Assembly (NCBI GenBank): GCA_003342895.1
Contig: PTFA01000009.1
Span: forward strand, 9,587,515 to 9,651,514
Length of the DNA: 64,000 bases
Direction of reading: 5' to 3'
Origin: Casuarius casuarius
Taxonomy: Eukaryota; Chordata; Aves; Casuariiformes; Casuariidae
Under the pieces are notes generated by a model. It saw only the letters and a program-made list of their open reading frames with translations. It made no database searches and was not told the origin of the DNA. This document shows positions 14,086 to 26,239 of this stretch, piece by piece. Made by a program: the position numbers and the translations under genes. How positions within the stretch are numbered: position 1 is the first letter of the stretch; each line of letters opens with the position of its first letter.

Positions 14086-15064
14086 TACCAATATTTATAT
14101 TCCAATAGCACCACGTCCCACCAGACATGGAGACCTCTTGACACCTACTAACTGGTTTCACAGGAAACCACAGCTGAGGGTGCCGAGCACCACCAGAGAC
14201 CAGCCCTGAAGAAACACGTCTCTGCTCCTTGCCCGCGCAGTGACTTTGCTTTGCCCCCCTGTACTGCGTTGGCACCGGGAGTGGTGCTGGCACCATGATT
14301 TTTTCCACAATACACTGCTCAGCACCATCATATCGGTATATTCTCCAGAGAGGAACAGCTGTGCCATTTCCATTAAAACCTTAATTAAAAATACAGCTTG
14401 AGCATTTAGTGCAGCTGACTTAGCTTTAGCTTTAACTCAGCTGTTGGCTTGCCCAGCTGACTGCTCCTTGCCTGAAGGCTGCTGAAACGTGGGAGCTGCT
14501 TGACGAGTCCAAGGGAGGACTCAGCAGGCAGAGGCAAAAAAGCGGGCTTGCACCAAGGCGAGATCTGCGCAGCCTCGCCGGCTGCCCCGTCCTGCTAGCA
14601 GGGTGCAGCAAACAAGCTCGCTCGCTCAGGGACACCAAACGCACCAGACAACATCCTCGCTAATGGCAAGCCAAAAGAAAATATGCTTTACTGTCTCAAA
14701 TGTAATGATAATCCTTGGCTCATCGTTTGCATGTTCATTGGGTCGCTAATAGGATGCTGTAACGAAACACGAAACACACAGCCATGCACACGGGCATCCG
14801 GTCGTTCCTTATAACAACGTTTTGCTCTCTTTCTATCTGACATATTTCTCCCATCCAAAAAAGTGGTTCAAACTGTGCCCATCCAGGGCAAATTATAATT
14901 GATGAATAAATCTTGGAGAAAGCGATTCTGCTTTCTGTGTGTTGTACAGCCAAGTAACTTCTCCACCACTGAGAGTCGTGTTTATTTACAGAGTGATGGA
15001 TCCAGAGCCCTGCTGGAGGCAGGGCCCGGGGGAGGGCTGGGGCCACTCCACACGCATAAATACG

Positions 15065-15091
15065 CTCTCCTATTCTTATAAATAGGGAGAG
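15065..15091. promoter_or_regulatory. TATA/MEF2-like palindrome
   Basis: CTCTCCTATT and AATAGGGAGAG form a near-perfect inverted repeat around CTTAT. The right half contains TATAAATA (15077-15084), a canonical TATA box, and TTATAAATAG (15076-15085), which fits the MEF2 consensus. GC-rich sequence follows on the + strand. No gene was recognised downstream, so function is unproven. Confidence 0.3.
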
Positions 15092-16455
15092 AAATATCAA
15101 AAGCAAAGCCTCATGAACAAGTAGTCCTCAAGCCACTGCGTCGGAGGGGAAGGGGGTGACGATGGCAGCCCGAGCCGTGCAGCGGGTGGCCGGGACGCGC
15201 GGGTGAGCGGAGGCGAGGACAGCTGGGAAGGCGAATAAAGTGCCTTCAGCACAGCCCTGACTTTGCCGGTCAAGGAGAAAAGAGTCCTTCCAGCCAAGAG
15301 GGTCCTGCCTGCTCCTCCACAACGTGCTCAAACAGTCATCGCATGTCCCAGAAGGAGCAGACGGGATGCCCTGGTTGTCCCGTGGGGCCGAAGGACAAGA
15401 ACAGGTTGTCCACCATGAGGTCCATCGCGGAGACCACGGTGCTGGTGGTTTCGAGACGGAGCATCGGTCTGGCAGTGGATTATATTGATCAGCAGCGCTG
15501 TGCTCAAGGCATCACACAGTGGCTAAACTTCAGACCCGCAGCTCAGCACCGACTTCACTGCATCAGGAAGGTGGCGCTTTCCCAAACCTCACCCGTCACC
15601 TCCATCACCTCCATCGCACGCCTGAACTCCTGGTGCTCCCTGCTGCTCCCTCTCCCCGCTCCCACCCGACCCCTGACCGCGCCGCCTGCTCGGCCTCGCG
15701 TGCACTGGCTGCACCTCAGCGCCCGGCCAGCAAACCCGCAGCCCCGCGTCAGGCACCGAGGACGCGGCAACGTGCCTCGGCCGACCCAGCGCCGGCAGCG
15801 GCTGCGACGGGGGGTGGTGGGGACATGGACTTTCGCATCCAGGGCAAAAAGCACCAGGAGGGACTTTGGCATGTGAGACCAAGACCGTAAGTGAATGCAC
15901 ACATTAACATGCTGACTCCTTCAATTATTAACTAGGTTGAAAGTTAAAACATTGCTAGTCTTCAGAGTGAATGGTCAGATAAATAAGATGTATCACTATA
16001 TTGAGCTATCGGTCACAAAAGGATTATCAAAATGCATCACTTAAGCTGAGTTCAAGCTTTCAAGAATTTCCCCAAACCTTATAAGCACAAAAAATTTTAA
16101 ATAAATACACCTGGCTGCCGAGCTGTGATCCCACGCCAGGCAGGCCCGAGCCCACAGCTCGCTCCACCGCGACGCTCCGCACGCGGGACGGTGTTTCACA
16201 GCAAAGCGCAGCGGGCAGATCCTCTACGGCGCGGCCGGGAGCGCCGTCGCGGGGGGCTGGCAGAGGGAAGGACCGTAAGGAAAAGGAGCAGAGACCCCGG
16301 GAAGGGTGGAGAACAAAAAGAGAGCACATTGTGTCCAAAAAAAGTTCAACAATTTTCCCAGCTCGCTGAATTGTGGGAACTTTGCTTTTCCAGGGAATAG
16401 CTGTGCTATTTTCAGCGTTTTTATTATACAATTTGTCACAAGCTGTCTCAGGAGA

Positions 16456-17900
16456 GCATCAGCGATCAGCTTGGAGCAGCCTCTGGCCACAAGCACTTCT
16501 CCACATGTGAGCTGGAACATCTGGGCCCGAGGAGGCGGCTTTCGGAGCCCGCCAGCGCCGCACCGCCTCGCCGCGCCGCTTCTCGCTCCCGCCCCCGGCT
16601 CCGCGGTCCAAGCGTGTGCGGGCGCAGGCGCCAGGGCAGCGCGGGAGCCGCGGCGACGTGCCGGCGCTCTGCCTCTGGGCTAGCTCGGGGCGCGCAGCTC
16701 CTCGTGCTCCCGGCGCCGCGGCGGTTTGTGCGTCGCGCTCCCTAAAGACAGAGGTGAGGGTCCGGGCCCGGAAGCGCGCCAGCTTGAAGAACCCGGCCCA
16801 AGCGTCGGCGCTGCAGCTCCCACCGCACGTGGCCATGGGAGGGGCCTGCTCCCGAGCTCGGGCACCCGCTCGGGGCCTGGTGCGCAGGTCTCTCCGGCAC
16901 CCGGGGCGACCCCTTCCCTCCCGCCGGCGCTGCCCTGCCGGGTCAGGGACCGTCCTGCAGCAGCGCCGGGGAGGGGGTGGGAAGACGTGCACAAGGGATC
17001 CGAGCAAACAGCAGAGGAAACAACATGATGATCCCAGCTGGAAACTCTGCAGCGACCCGCTCGACGCCGACGCGCAGACCTGCCCGAGCGCGCGGGGAGC
17101 CCCAGGCCCCGCAGCGGCAACGGGAACCTCGCCGTCGCGAGAGGGGGACGAAGGGTTCACGCGGTCGTTCGTCTCCAGCTCCGCTGAAGGGGCTACGCGT
17201 GTGCGGTGCGATCATACAGCAGTTTACATTTTCACTACCTGCTGTCTCGCAAGCCCAGCTTTCCCGCACAAGTTCCCAGAGCAGCGTGCACGGTGACGTG
17301 CGCCGTGCCGTTAACAGCGCGCTCAAAGCAAACCCGTGCAGATGCGGGCGTGTGACGAGAACGTCAGCGTGGCGGGAGGGAGAAGCCCTGGGCTGCGCTT
17401 CGCAAAGAGGCGGCCGGTAGCGGGTAGCGTAAAATCATGCTTTTCCAGAGGAACGAGGCACATCCTTGAAGCCAGGGTGACCTCGGCGTCAGTTTGCAGG
17501 TGCTAGAATCCAAAAAGGAAGAGAAAGAGCGAGCTACGGTTTCCGTGAGCGAGGGTCGCGCTCTCCGCGGAGCAAAGCAGCCAAATCCTTCAACAAGGAG
17601 AAACGGCACCTCGGGCCGCGCCAGGCCTGAGCTATTCCCACGCCGGCTCGCTTTGCTCTCTTGGCTTTCGGAGCAGTACGCCCAGCCGCACGCCAAGCAA
17701 GCGCTCTGCAGCGCCTGCGGAGGTGCCACGGCCATGGCCGCCCGCTCGGAGCCCTGCAGGCTCGTTCCCCCACCAACCTGAGGGTGCCCTCAACCCCGAA
17801 CCGACCAGAGGAGGATGTCCTGCTCCTCCTCACGTCCCCCCAGGGCCTCGGCTCGCCGCTGCTGTCCCGCTGCCCGCTGGGCAGGCGCCTCCGAGCGCCG
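16456..17900. promoter_or_regulatory. CpG island without an assigned gene
   Basis: About 1.4 kb of dense CpG and high GC, the largest such block in the window, with sharp transitions to AT-richer flanks. Frames over 200 codons are open on both strands (16616-17296 + and 16459-17160 -), the usual effect of few stop codons in CpG-rich DNA. Their translations are rich in Arg, Ala, Pro, Gly and Ser and show no domain. It lies about 8 kb downstream of the MYO1B stop codon. It may be the promoter of an unrecognised non-coding RNA or of a neighbouring gene. Confidence 0.5.
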
Positions 17901-20900
17901 GAGCTTGGAGTTACAGTCCTGATTTTTTTGCTCCTGTTTAGCTCCGTTCCCTTTCCTAGCTGGCTCTTTCTTCTTCTTTTTTATTTTGAGCTTGCACTCT
18001 ACTTCGAACGAAGCCGAAGCGTGCATGAGCCCTAGCAGAGCGCGGCAGAAAGGCCTCAGCCGGCTGCGGCTGTGGCACCCACTGGAGCGACGTGGGCGAG
18101 AGGAACATCTGGCAGCGCCAAACCAATGGCAAGAGGAGTAATTGCAGCAAGAGAAGCCTCTAAATAGCACCACAGACCAGGACTGGCACCCTGGAAAGTA
18201 TCTATAGCGCAGTAATGCAAAAATAGAGCAAGTCTACCAAAGCGCTCGCTCTTCCACCCTGGATTTCTGACAGCAGCGCTCCCCCAAAGCGCTCCCAGAC
18301 CAGGCCACGGAGGGAGGAAACAGCAGCATTTTCGCGGTTGTGCATCCTCCCAGCATAACCCCCGGATTTATGTGATCCACTTCATTCACAGACTGCCGCT
18401 TTCCTGCCCTGCGGTCCTCTTCCATTTTTCCTCTAGCTTTGTCTTCTTTCTTTACTCAGAGAAATCCTACCTCCTCCTCAGCAGAAGGGAGGAAACTGCC
18501 CAGGCAGGATTAAAAACCATCTCCGCCACCAGGAGCCCGGCTGCTCTCGCATGATGTCGGTACAACCACCCTCGCTAAAGACAGCGTGCAAACATGGGGG
18601 CCGCCAGGGAGAACGCGTGTGCGCCAGGAACGGGCTGCCCGGGAGCTGGAAACAGCTATATGTTTATGCTGCAATAAGCTGCTGTTGCTAGCTTAAAGTG
18701 AATGCTTTTCTCCTACAAACAGATGTAGCTGAAATTTTTTATTCTTTATTCTTTGTATTATTCCCAGAAAAGCTCATGAAAACACAGGAGACTGTCTCCA
18801 CAGGCCCATGTTCCCCATGTTATATTAACAAGTCCAGGATGTAATCACCGCTCAGGACCTTCCATTGCAGTTAAAAGCTCATCCACAACTTCTGAACTTA
18901 TTAGCAAAAATTAAATGTTTACCAGTAGCTCACGGTGGTGCTGACCAGGCAGCGTTGCTCTGAACGCCTGCCCTTCACGGCTAAGCTGACGGTAAGGTCC
19001 CGGGGATCCCACAGATCCATCACTGCAGCAGCACACAGGCAAATAAAAGCCAATGTAAGCACATTCGCAGCTATTCAATGTTCCTTTGCATTCAAATATA
19101 AATGAATCCCCTTTCTGCACCACTGTTTGAAGCTACATAGCTCATATTCTGATGGCTTCCCTTTTTTGAGGCTACAAGCAGCGCACACAGCAACCTTGAA
19201 GACTGCGTGCAGAGAATCGAGCCAGCGGGGACTTCATCGCAGCGTCACTTCAAGTGGGTTGCTCTTGTTAACACGGAGACCGAGCTGCAAGAGATAGTGC
19301 ACAGCAACAGACGCCTTTCATGTTTCAGACTTCACTTTTGCTTTTTGTCAGAGTTTTGGGAAACACTGGTGATACTGATAGCTTGAAAGGGAACAAAGCG
19401 TCTTTCGTTAAGAACAGCTCTTGGTTAGAAAAGAAAAAATACAACATTTTGTATATGCTCAGCTGAAACCAAGGTGCCGCAGCAGAACATGGAAGAGAGC
19501 AACCTGAAAAGAATAAAGTGCCGCTCTACCCTCGAGACACATGCCTCACTTATCCCTGCGGAGAACATCCAAAGCCGAAGGCAGCGAGGAGGCGACCACA
19601 ACGTGCCGGGAGTCGGAGCAGCAAACAGCGCCCGATGCCTCGGAGACTGCCCGGTGTCAGCGTAGCGGTGGGGAAAGGATTTGAAAGCACCAGATCGACA
19701 TTGCCAGCCCAGCAAAAATCAGCATTCATTGCTGCAAGAAGCATCACCTCCCACTGTCGCTCAGAGGCCCCAGAAGAGCAGTAAAAGCACCCGCCACTTC
19801 GGAGGGCGAAGGGTGAGACTGGGCGCGAGGCCCCGGGCGGCCGTGCTCCGCAGGTCCTGAGCCCAGGCAGGATCCCTGCAGACGCCCAGTGCTTCGCGCT
19901 GTGCCAGAGCAGCAGATCCCTGCCCAGAGGCCGGACCCCGGGGTTGAGGCCGGCCGGCAGAGGCCAGACCCCGGGGTTGAGGCCGGCCGGCAGATGCCGC
20001 CGCTCCGCTCCGCACCCTCTGCAGAAAGTGAGGAACCAGCCGGGCGCGCCGATCCCTCAGGGTCCCCGATAGGCACCAAGCACGGGGGAGGCAACAGGGC
20101 TTCACGAAGCTGTTGGTTAAGTTTCTTCTCAGCAGCTTTTCTACTCGCTCACTGTACCTTCACCTCCTCATCTTCCTCTCCATAGTCTGCGATAACTGGG
20201 CACCTAATGAGGTTGCTTTTCCCTTAATTCTCTGAGCCACAAAGACCCGAAATTGTGATTGTCAGTAAGGTTATCCGACTCCAAACTCCAGCTCCTGTCA
20301 TAGTGCCAGAGAGCGAAGCAACTGCGAGATGAAAGCTAGCCCAAAGACAGAGCTTGGCTCACCTAACTTTCCCTTTTCCCCTTTCCTTCTATCTTTCTCT
20401 CATTTACCCCAGAAGGAAAAACTCATGAGCTACGAACGCTGCCAAAACGTCTGCTGCCACCTTTGCTCACCCTGTGCCCTCTGCTTTGCTCCTCACCCGC
20501 TGGAAGCACAGCCCGCGTCTCCCCGGCAAAGACAGCCATGGGGGTGGTATTGAAATGCCGGACGATGGGGTCCCCATGCATCCCACCCAGCACAGAAATG
20601 CCAGGCAGTGAGAAGAGAGAAGGTTTTTCTGTTCAAGAAGGGAAAGAGCACCTCTGGACAGAGACCCATCAGCAGCCAAGCATTGAACTCAAGCACAACG
20701 TCCGCCAGAGACCGCCTGCCTCTTCTGACGGTGCCTCCGCGCAGAGGGGCAGCCAGGAGGGCACGCGCCAGGGCTACGTTCCTGCGACCTGCAGTAAAGC
20801 AGCTGGCATTAGCCCCATGAATCCTACCGTCTGCAACAGTATGCCTTCGATGCGTGGTATGTTAAGGTGGAATATAACAAAATACTTTGCTGCTGCTTTC

Positions 20901-23900
20901 TAGAAGTCAGATACTAAGTCAGACAAACTCCCTATGGGACCGCTACACTACTGTTAGCACGGCCAGCCTGCTCCTTCACGCAGGGTAAAGAGCAGCAAAA
21001 GAGAATTTGGCACAAGGATTTTTAGATTTTTAGCTGGGCAAATAATGGAGAAGTGGAAAATACAGCTGAAATGGATGGAGCGTGCATGCTTCAAGTGGAT
21101 AGTCACTCTAGGGTGCAGTTATTCCTTAAAACTACTCCCTCTCCGCTTAGCTTTTCCCGAATGTTTGAAGACCACAGTGAGCAGAACGTTACACAGCAGA
21201 GAGGTCCTTACCTCTGGTGAAGTGCAGGGTGCAGCCTTGGAGATCCACTGAATTATTGAGAAAAAATATTCAGGTTCTTCAGATTTTCTTTTCACTCATG
21301 TAATCAAAGTTTACTGCAATGCCCTCAAAATTTGCTCATATTTTAAATTAGAGCCTAAACAGCCAGCTCACCCATGTGAGTAAGGGAACAGGAGAAGAAC
21401 TGGTTCTAGCTATAGTGCATTGGGATTAAGTTTGATACTCCTCTCGCAACCCCAACCCTTTTATTGCCCTAGTTTACCATGGACATACACAGTTAGACAT
21501 GAAGTGGTGATTTATATGTTTCCTTAAAAAAGACCAACTGGTAGGAGTGCTTTTTCCTCATTGCTTTCACATTCCACATGCATTCCAGTTAATTTTTTGA
21601 GGCCAGCCAATCCAAACCTGCCCCAACGTATGTGTAAGCACATTTTTACAGGAGTTATTAACAGCAGCTGTAAATTCAGATAATCCCTCATCTGCTACTT
21701 TTTCCTTTCAAAAAGCGCAGAAGAACGGAAAGATCCATCACTGCTGACTGAGCGACCACTGCTGCCGACTTTTTTCCTGCAAGAAAGGACATGGCTTTTC
21801 TGTGTAGGGTAGAGACTGTATGTGCTTAAAGCAGTGCCTGTTCGTACGTATGGAACTGGTGCTGCAGCAGAGGCAAGTGCTGCTCTGTGAAGAAACTGTT
21901 CACCAACAGAGCTTTTCCATATGCTCAGCGTACTGTTATCTACCTCTCTGGGAGAAAGCCGCCCCAGTTAGCGGTAAAATGGAAAGTCTCACTAACTGTA
22001 ACTGGCAGGAAAGCGCCGTTCCCTGTGAGGGAGGGCGACATTGCCTGCATTATGTCTTCTGAAACTACTTAACAGGTCACATCCTTTTAGACAGTCAGGT
22101 CTGTAGTGCAATTTGCCAAATATTGCTCTGGAACGCGTGCAAGATCACACCACATGCCAATTACCTTTAGTTATTTCTAATTGGAAGGTGATGGGACAGT
22201 GAAATAATATGTATCTACATGATTTAAAGCAGTTCCCAGAGAATTTGGATCACTTTGAGGGTTTTTCTTCTAAAAAAAAGCCTCAAAACCAAAAAACAAC
22301 CCCCCCCCCCCATTGTCAATGAAAACGGACTGGTCTGTGGAAGCTACAAAATACTCCAATAAAGACAGAAGCTAGATAGCAAGAAAACCAGAATTGACGC
22401 CTGTCTGCATCGTTTTAAGTTGGCAGCACCCCTTTGAGCCCCTTTCAGTTGTGCCCTGGAAACTCGCGTTTGTGGGAAGTTCTAATGCCCGAAGCAGCAT
22501 GGACGTGTGCATCTCCCTCCCTCACTGCTTAAAACAGCCATAGTGCTACACTGCCATTTTCTAAATAACTAGGACCTTTTCCTGTAGAATATGGAAAATA
22601 TTTTGTTCTTCAAGACTAAGGATATAAAGGCTTAAGAATTAACTTTGAAAGTTATGATGATCAGGGAAAATGATCTCATTTCCTATCAGACCCCTGAACC
22701 GTTTCCAGAAGCATTTAGAAGAATGCTCTCTTTTTGGCAAAGATGAAGGAGAGATCAAAGCTGGATTAAAACTGAAGATGCTTTTTCTGATTCTACAATT
22801 TTTTTCTTCTGTAATTTGTTTGATGAACAAAATATAGGTAAGTCAGGATAAAATGGTTAAGAAAAAATGAGAGGAAAAGAGTCACAACATGAAACACGTA
22901 GAATATGACAGGTCTGTGATTCAAAGCCATTTTTTGAAAATCAAATTAATTTGGCCTATTAATCCTGTTCCCAGGGAACGCATCCAAATCCTGACATTAG
23001 GTAAGCTGAATTAGCAGACTATTCAAAGAAAGCAGTGCCTAGGAAGAGAGCTACCTCCCTCACACCACACCGCACAGAAGCATGGCACTGAAAACCACTA
23101 TCGTACATCATTTGGAAACACACATTGCCCCTTAAGAAATCGTACATAAAATAAAAATTTAATTTTTCTGAAGTCACAGACCAATATATATACACTTAAC
23201 CTAAAATCTAATCTGCTTGCCCTCTTCAGATTTGATGGTAACAAGGAAGATACAGATATAGAGAAAGCATAGATCTAGGAACAGAATTTTATTTAAATCT
23301 GTAAAATTTCATGAAACAAATCTCATTTTTTTAATGATCCTTGCCTGGCTTTCAAATGACAAATAATAATTTACAGGTAAAAGGATGTGCAAGGTTAGCA
23401 CCATAGGAGCGTTGTCTTTTCTGCACAACTCCATTTGATAGTAGGTTATAAAAGAGAACAGAGGAAAAGAAAAAAAACAGCTGATCTCGCACTTTTATTT
23501 TTAACATCCTAGATACTTAAATCTAAACATCAAAATACCATGACTCAACTAGCATATCTGAATTATTTATATTCAGCAAAACTTGCTCTGTACATTGAGA
23601 ATTATTTACGTGTCAAAAGGTAACTACCACAAAGTATGAGCTAATATGCAAGTTAAAAATTGTAAAGATCCTGAAAAAGAAATGGCACAACAGAAATCAA
23701 AGCGAAGAATTTTCCTCCCTTCCAGTGCTATGTTAGTATGGCTATTTTAAAAACAGATACAGAATATAATTAAAATAATTTTTTATCATGACCTGCTGCA
23801 AAGATCAAAAGAATCAAAGGGATGTGATGGGTCAAATATCCCAGCAGTATTTCATCTAAACCCTCCAGTTTCCTAGCCACAAGCAAGTACAGGACTACAT

Positions 23901-24600
23901 CAGACTTCAGGCGCATATTTCCCTTACTTTTGGTTCCCTTTTTAAAATTTGCCCCTTGTGGTTCTTACTGTAAGGTTTCCAAGATCCTGAACAGCTTTGC
24001 AACCTGTCCAGTCTTTACCAAGCAGGAATTTGAATACAGGCTTTGGGAAGATTTTAAATACCATGTTACTACAGGCTGCATTCTTAAGGCAATGGATTAA
24101 TAATTTTAAGGAACCCTAATTTTGCATTATAAATTGATACTAAGGTTTTCTTCATAAGCACCTCTAATTACAGTACATTTAAAATGCTTTAATTTTACTA
24201 AACTACTAATCTAAGAAAATTATTAAAAGAAGAGTTCAAACTAAGATCATAAAGAAGAGGTAATGTTTTAGCATAGTTTGGAAATTACATTTTTTGACTA
24301 CTCCCACCTTTCAAGGTCATGGGCACAGACTTTTAACAGTAATGTCAAGAAACCAGTTAAAACAATTGTTTTGTACCCACATCATAGCAAAAATCATTTA
24401 TCTTAATCCCAAACCAAAATGTGATAAAACCCCCAAACAGCTGTTTTTTCAGACTGGCAAGGCGGCCACCGTTAGCTCTACTGTGCCTGTCGCACTGAAC
24501 GCGCGCCCATCGCAGAGAGCCAGCGCTGTGCCTGAACTGCCCGCGGGAACCTCCGCAGCCAGGGGCACTACGTACCTTTACCAGCAGGAGATTAACGACA
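17901..24600. other. Intergenic DNA downstream of MYO1B
   Basis: Composition moves from GC-moderate (to about 21 kb) to AT-rich towards the MYO1B 3' end. Open frames are short and show no recognised domain. A C12 tract sits at 22300-22311. No transposon or RNA gene was recognised. The MYO1B 3' UTR could reach further into this block than I have drawn it. Confidence 0.45.
19926..19991. repeat. 33-bp tandem duplication, two copies
   Basis: Two adjacent 33-base units beginning AGAGGCC (at 19926 and 19959), containing GACCCCGGGGTTGAGGCC and ending GGCCGGCC-GGC, differ by a single base (CGG versus CAG). The unit is GC-rich and holds CCCCGGGG and GGCCGGCC palindromes. Confidence 0.85.
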
Positions 24601-24624
24601 CTCTGAACTTTTCTTTATCTTTAC

Positions 24625-24630
24625 TTTATT
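24625..24630 (-). terminator. Candidate MYO1B polyadenylation signal (distal)
   Basis: AATAAA on the - strand about 1.49 kb after the MYO1B stop codon. It is in the general size range expected for a vertebrate MYO1B 3' UTR, but it competes with the two proximal hexamers. Confidence 0.3.
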
Positions 24631-24996
24631 TATGCTTGGACTTTCGGCACTGCGTAACAGATACCCAGGCTCTTAATCTGTCCTATATCAGACTGCAAAA
24701 ATACAATGCTTTCTCAACTGTCCTCGCATCAACACATCAGTCACATTCAACAAAGCCTTCACTTGAGTCGTTACTTCTACCTAAGAGTTCAGCTCTCCTT
24801 AAGGATTTCAGCTAATGCTTCTGGTTTATAAAAGATTAAGTGCAATCAGTTACACTGAAAGTTTATAATGCAGTTCTTGATTGTATTTTCTGTGCACGCA
24901 TTTACATCAGGCACACAACTTTTATAAAATAGTTTGGAATACAAAAATATGGTTATAACGTAGGGGTACCAAATAACAGCACAGAATTAGAACAGT

Positions 24997-25002
24997 TTTA
25001 TT
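24997..25002 (-). terminator. Candidate MYO1B polyadenylation signal (middle)
   Basis: AATAAA on the - strand about 1.1 kb after the MYO1B stop codon. Confidence 0.3.
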
Positions 25003-25218
25003 ACCATAATACCAATTTATATACAGACCCCCAAATGAAGAAATTTTTAATTCTAACTATTCTTCCCAAATTGACAACTGTAGTGTATATTCTAAAAAAA
25101 CCTGCAAATTAACAATACAAACCTATTTTAATCCCTACATTGTCTATGCAGGCTGCACCAATCCTCTCTTGCACACAAAAACGTATTATAAATAATTCTC
25201 ACAAAATGTCATGTATGT

Positions 25219-25224
25219 TTTATT
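25219..25224 (-). terminator. Candidate MYO1B polyadenylation signal (proximal)
   Basis: AATAAA on the - strand about 0.9 kb after the MYO1B stop codon, followed (towards lower coordinates) by TG-containing sequence as read on the - strand. Confidence 0.3.
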
Positions 25225-26115
25225 GCACATTATACATGCCAATATCTAAAAGAAAGGCTCAAACCCTTCACTTGATAGCTAACAGTTAAAATACCTAGCA
25301 GTTACTTGTGTTATGGATACTATGGCATTTTTCAGGATCTAATTTGACCAGATAATTTAAGGAAAAACTAGAACATAAAATATGCCTTGAACTATATACC
25401 ACTTGGGAAAGAAACAAGCCTCTTTAATTTTACTCCGTTTTCTACTGTATAAAGTCATTAAAAACATTTGACCTAATTAAAAATCCTGTTTCAAAATTTC
25501 TGCATTTTTACTAAAAAAAAATATGCATGTAACTGCTTGTATAATCATACATTCCTTCTGTTTTGCAAAATTAGATGTTCTTGTGCTGTATTTACTAAAA
25601 GATCAAGTTACATACGTCCTAGTGTTGATTATTAAAGTTAGTGCTTGAGTCTCGGTCCTGCCAGTCTCTCCAAAGGTGGCCAACAAGGAGCCCCTTAGAA
25701 GACCAGCACAGGTTGGTATAAAAAGACGATGGGCACAAGTTACCAGTAAACATCAAGATCCTTTATAGTTTCTGTTAAGCAGATCTCTACTCTAATATAT
25801 GAGTAATTTGTCATTAATATGTGGTTTTATGGTATGCTGCACTAAAATATGGCCACTAAACAAAGAGAATGTCTCACGTATAACAGATACAGCTGGTAAA
25901 AATGTCTCACTGGGCAAAAATCGGCATTCTGTGGGTTAAAACTACGGCATGAAAGAAAAGATTAAAAAGTCAATTGATCAAATATTTTGTCGAGGGTTTC
26001 TAAAGCTATTAGCCACTGGCAGCTTCAGAAAGGGATAAAATCAGAAAAACCAAACATCTAAAATTGCACTATTACAAAGAAACAAGTCCGTGAAAGGGAG
26101 AGTGACCAACTGCAG

Positions 26116-26239
26116 TTAAGGGACAGCCACTTCAAGAAGCCGATTGTTTTTTCGCTTGCAAGTTGGGATGTTGCCATTTTTCTGGCTGCCTTGTATGAAC
26201 TTCACACACACTTTATCTTGTCTGAACTGGACCAGAAAC
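26116..26239 (-). CDS. MYO1B: MYO1B last coding exon (TH1 C-terminus and stop)
   Basis: Acceptor CTCCTAG at 26240-26246, then the last base of a split Glu codon and 40 residues ([10 protein letters not shown]...LLEVAVP), then TAA at 26116-26118. The Lys/Arg-rich stretch TCKRKNNR fits the basic end of the membrane-binding TH1 domain. Confidence 0.95.

Larger units (their letters stand above)
9576..16455. other. Intergenic DNA between TSSK6 and the CpG island
   Basis: Alternating AT-rich and GC-rich stretches, for example GC-rich around 13020-13190 and 15620-15830. Open frames up to 189 codons occur (10598-11167 +), but they show no recognisable domain and overlap equally long frames on the other strand. 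Several AATAAA-like hexamers are present without an associated gene. A CR1-like remnant, a hairpin and a TATA/MEF2-like palindrome are listed separately. Confidence 0.45.
24600..26115 (-). other. MYO1B 3' untranslated region (approximate end)
   Basis: AT-rich sequence directly after the MYO1B stop codon on the - strand. Three AATAAA signals on that strand (TTTATT on +) lie at 25219-25224, 24997-25002 and 24625-24630, giving 3' UTRs of about 0.9, 1.1 and 1.5 kb. More occur near 23.5 and 23.3 kb. Which is used cannot be decided from sequence alone. Confidence 0.5.

Noticed and set aside
16459..17296. Frames over 200 codons on both strands in the CpG island
   Set aside because: CpG-rich DNA has few stop codons. 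The translations are Arg/Ala/Pro/Gly-rich without domains and overlap each other on opposite strands.
24294..24815. 173-codon frame on the + strand in the MYO1B 3' region
   Set aside because: It begins at a TTG, shows no domain and has low-complexity Ser/Thr/Leu content. Only the embedded CpG patch is kept as an observation.
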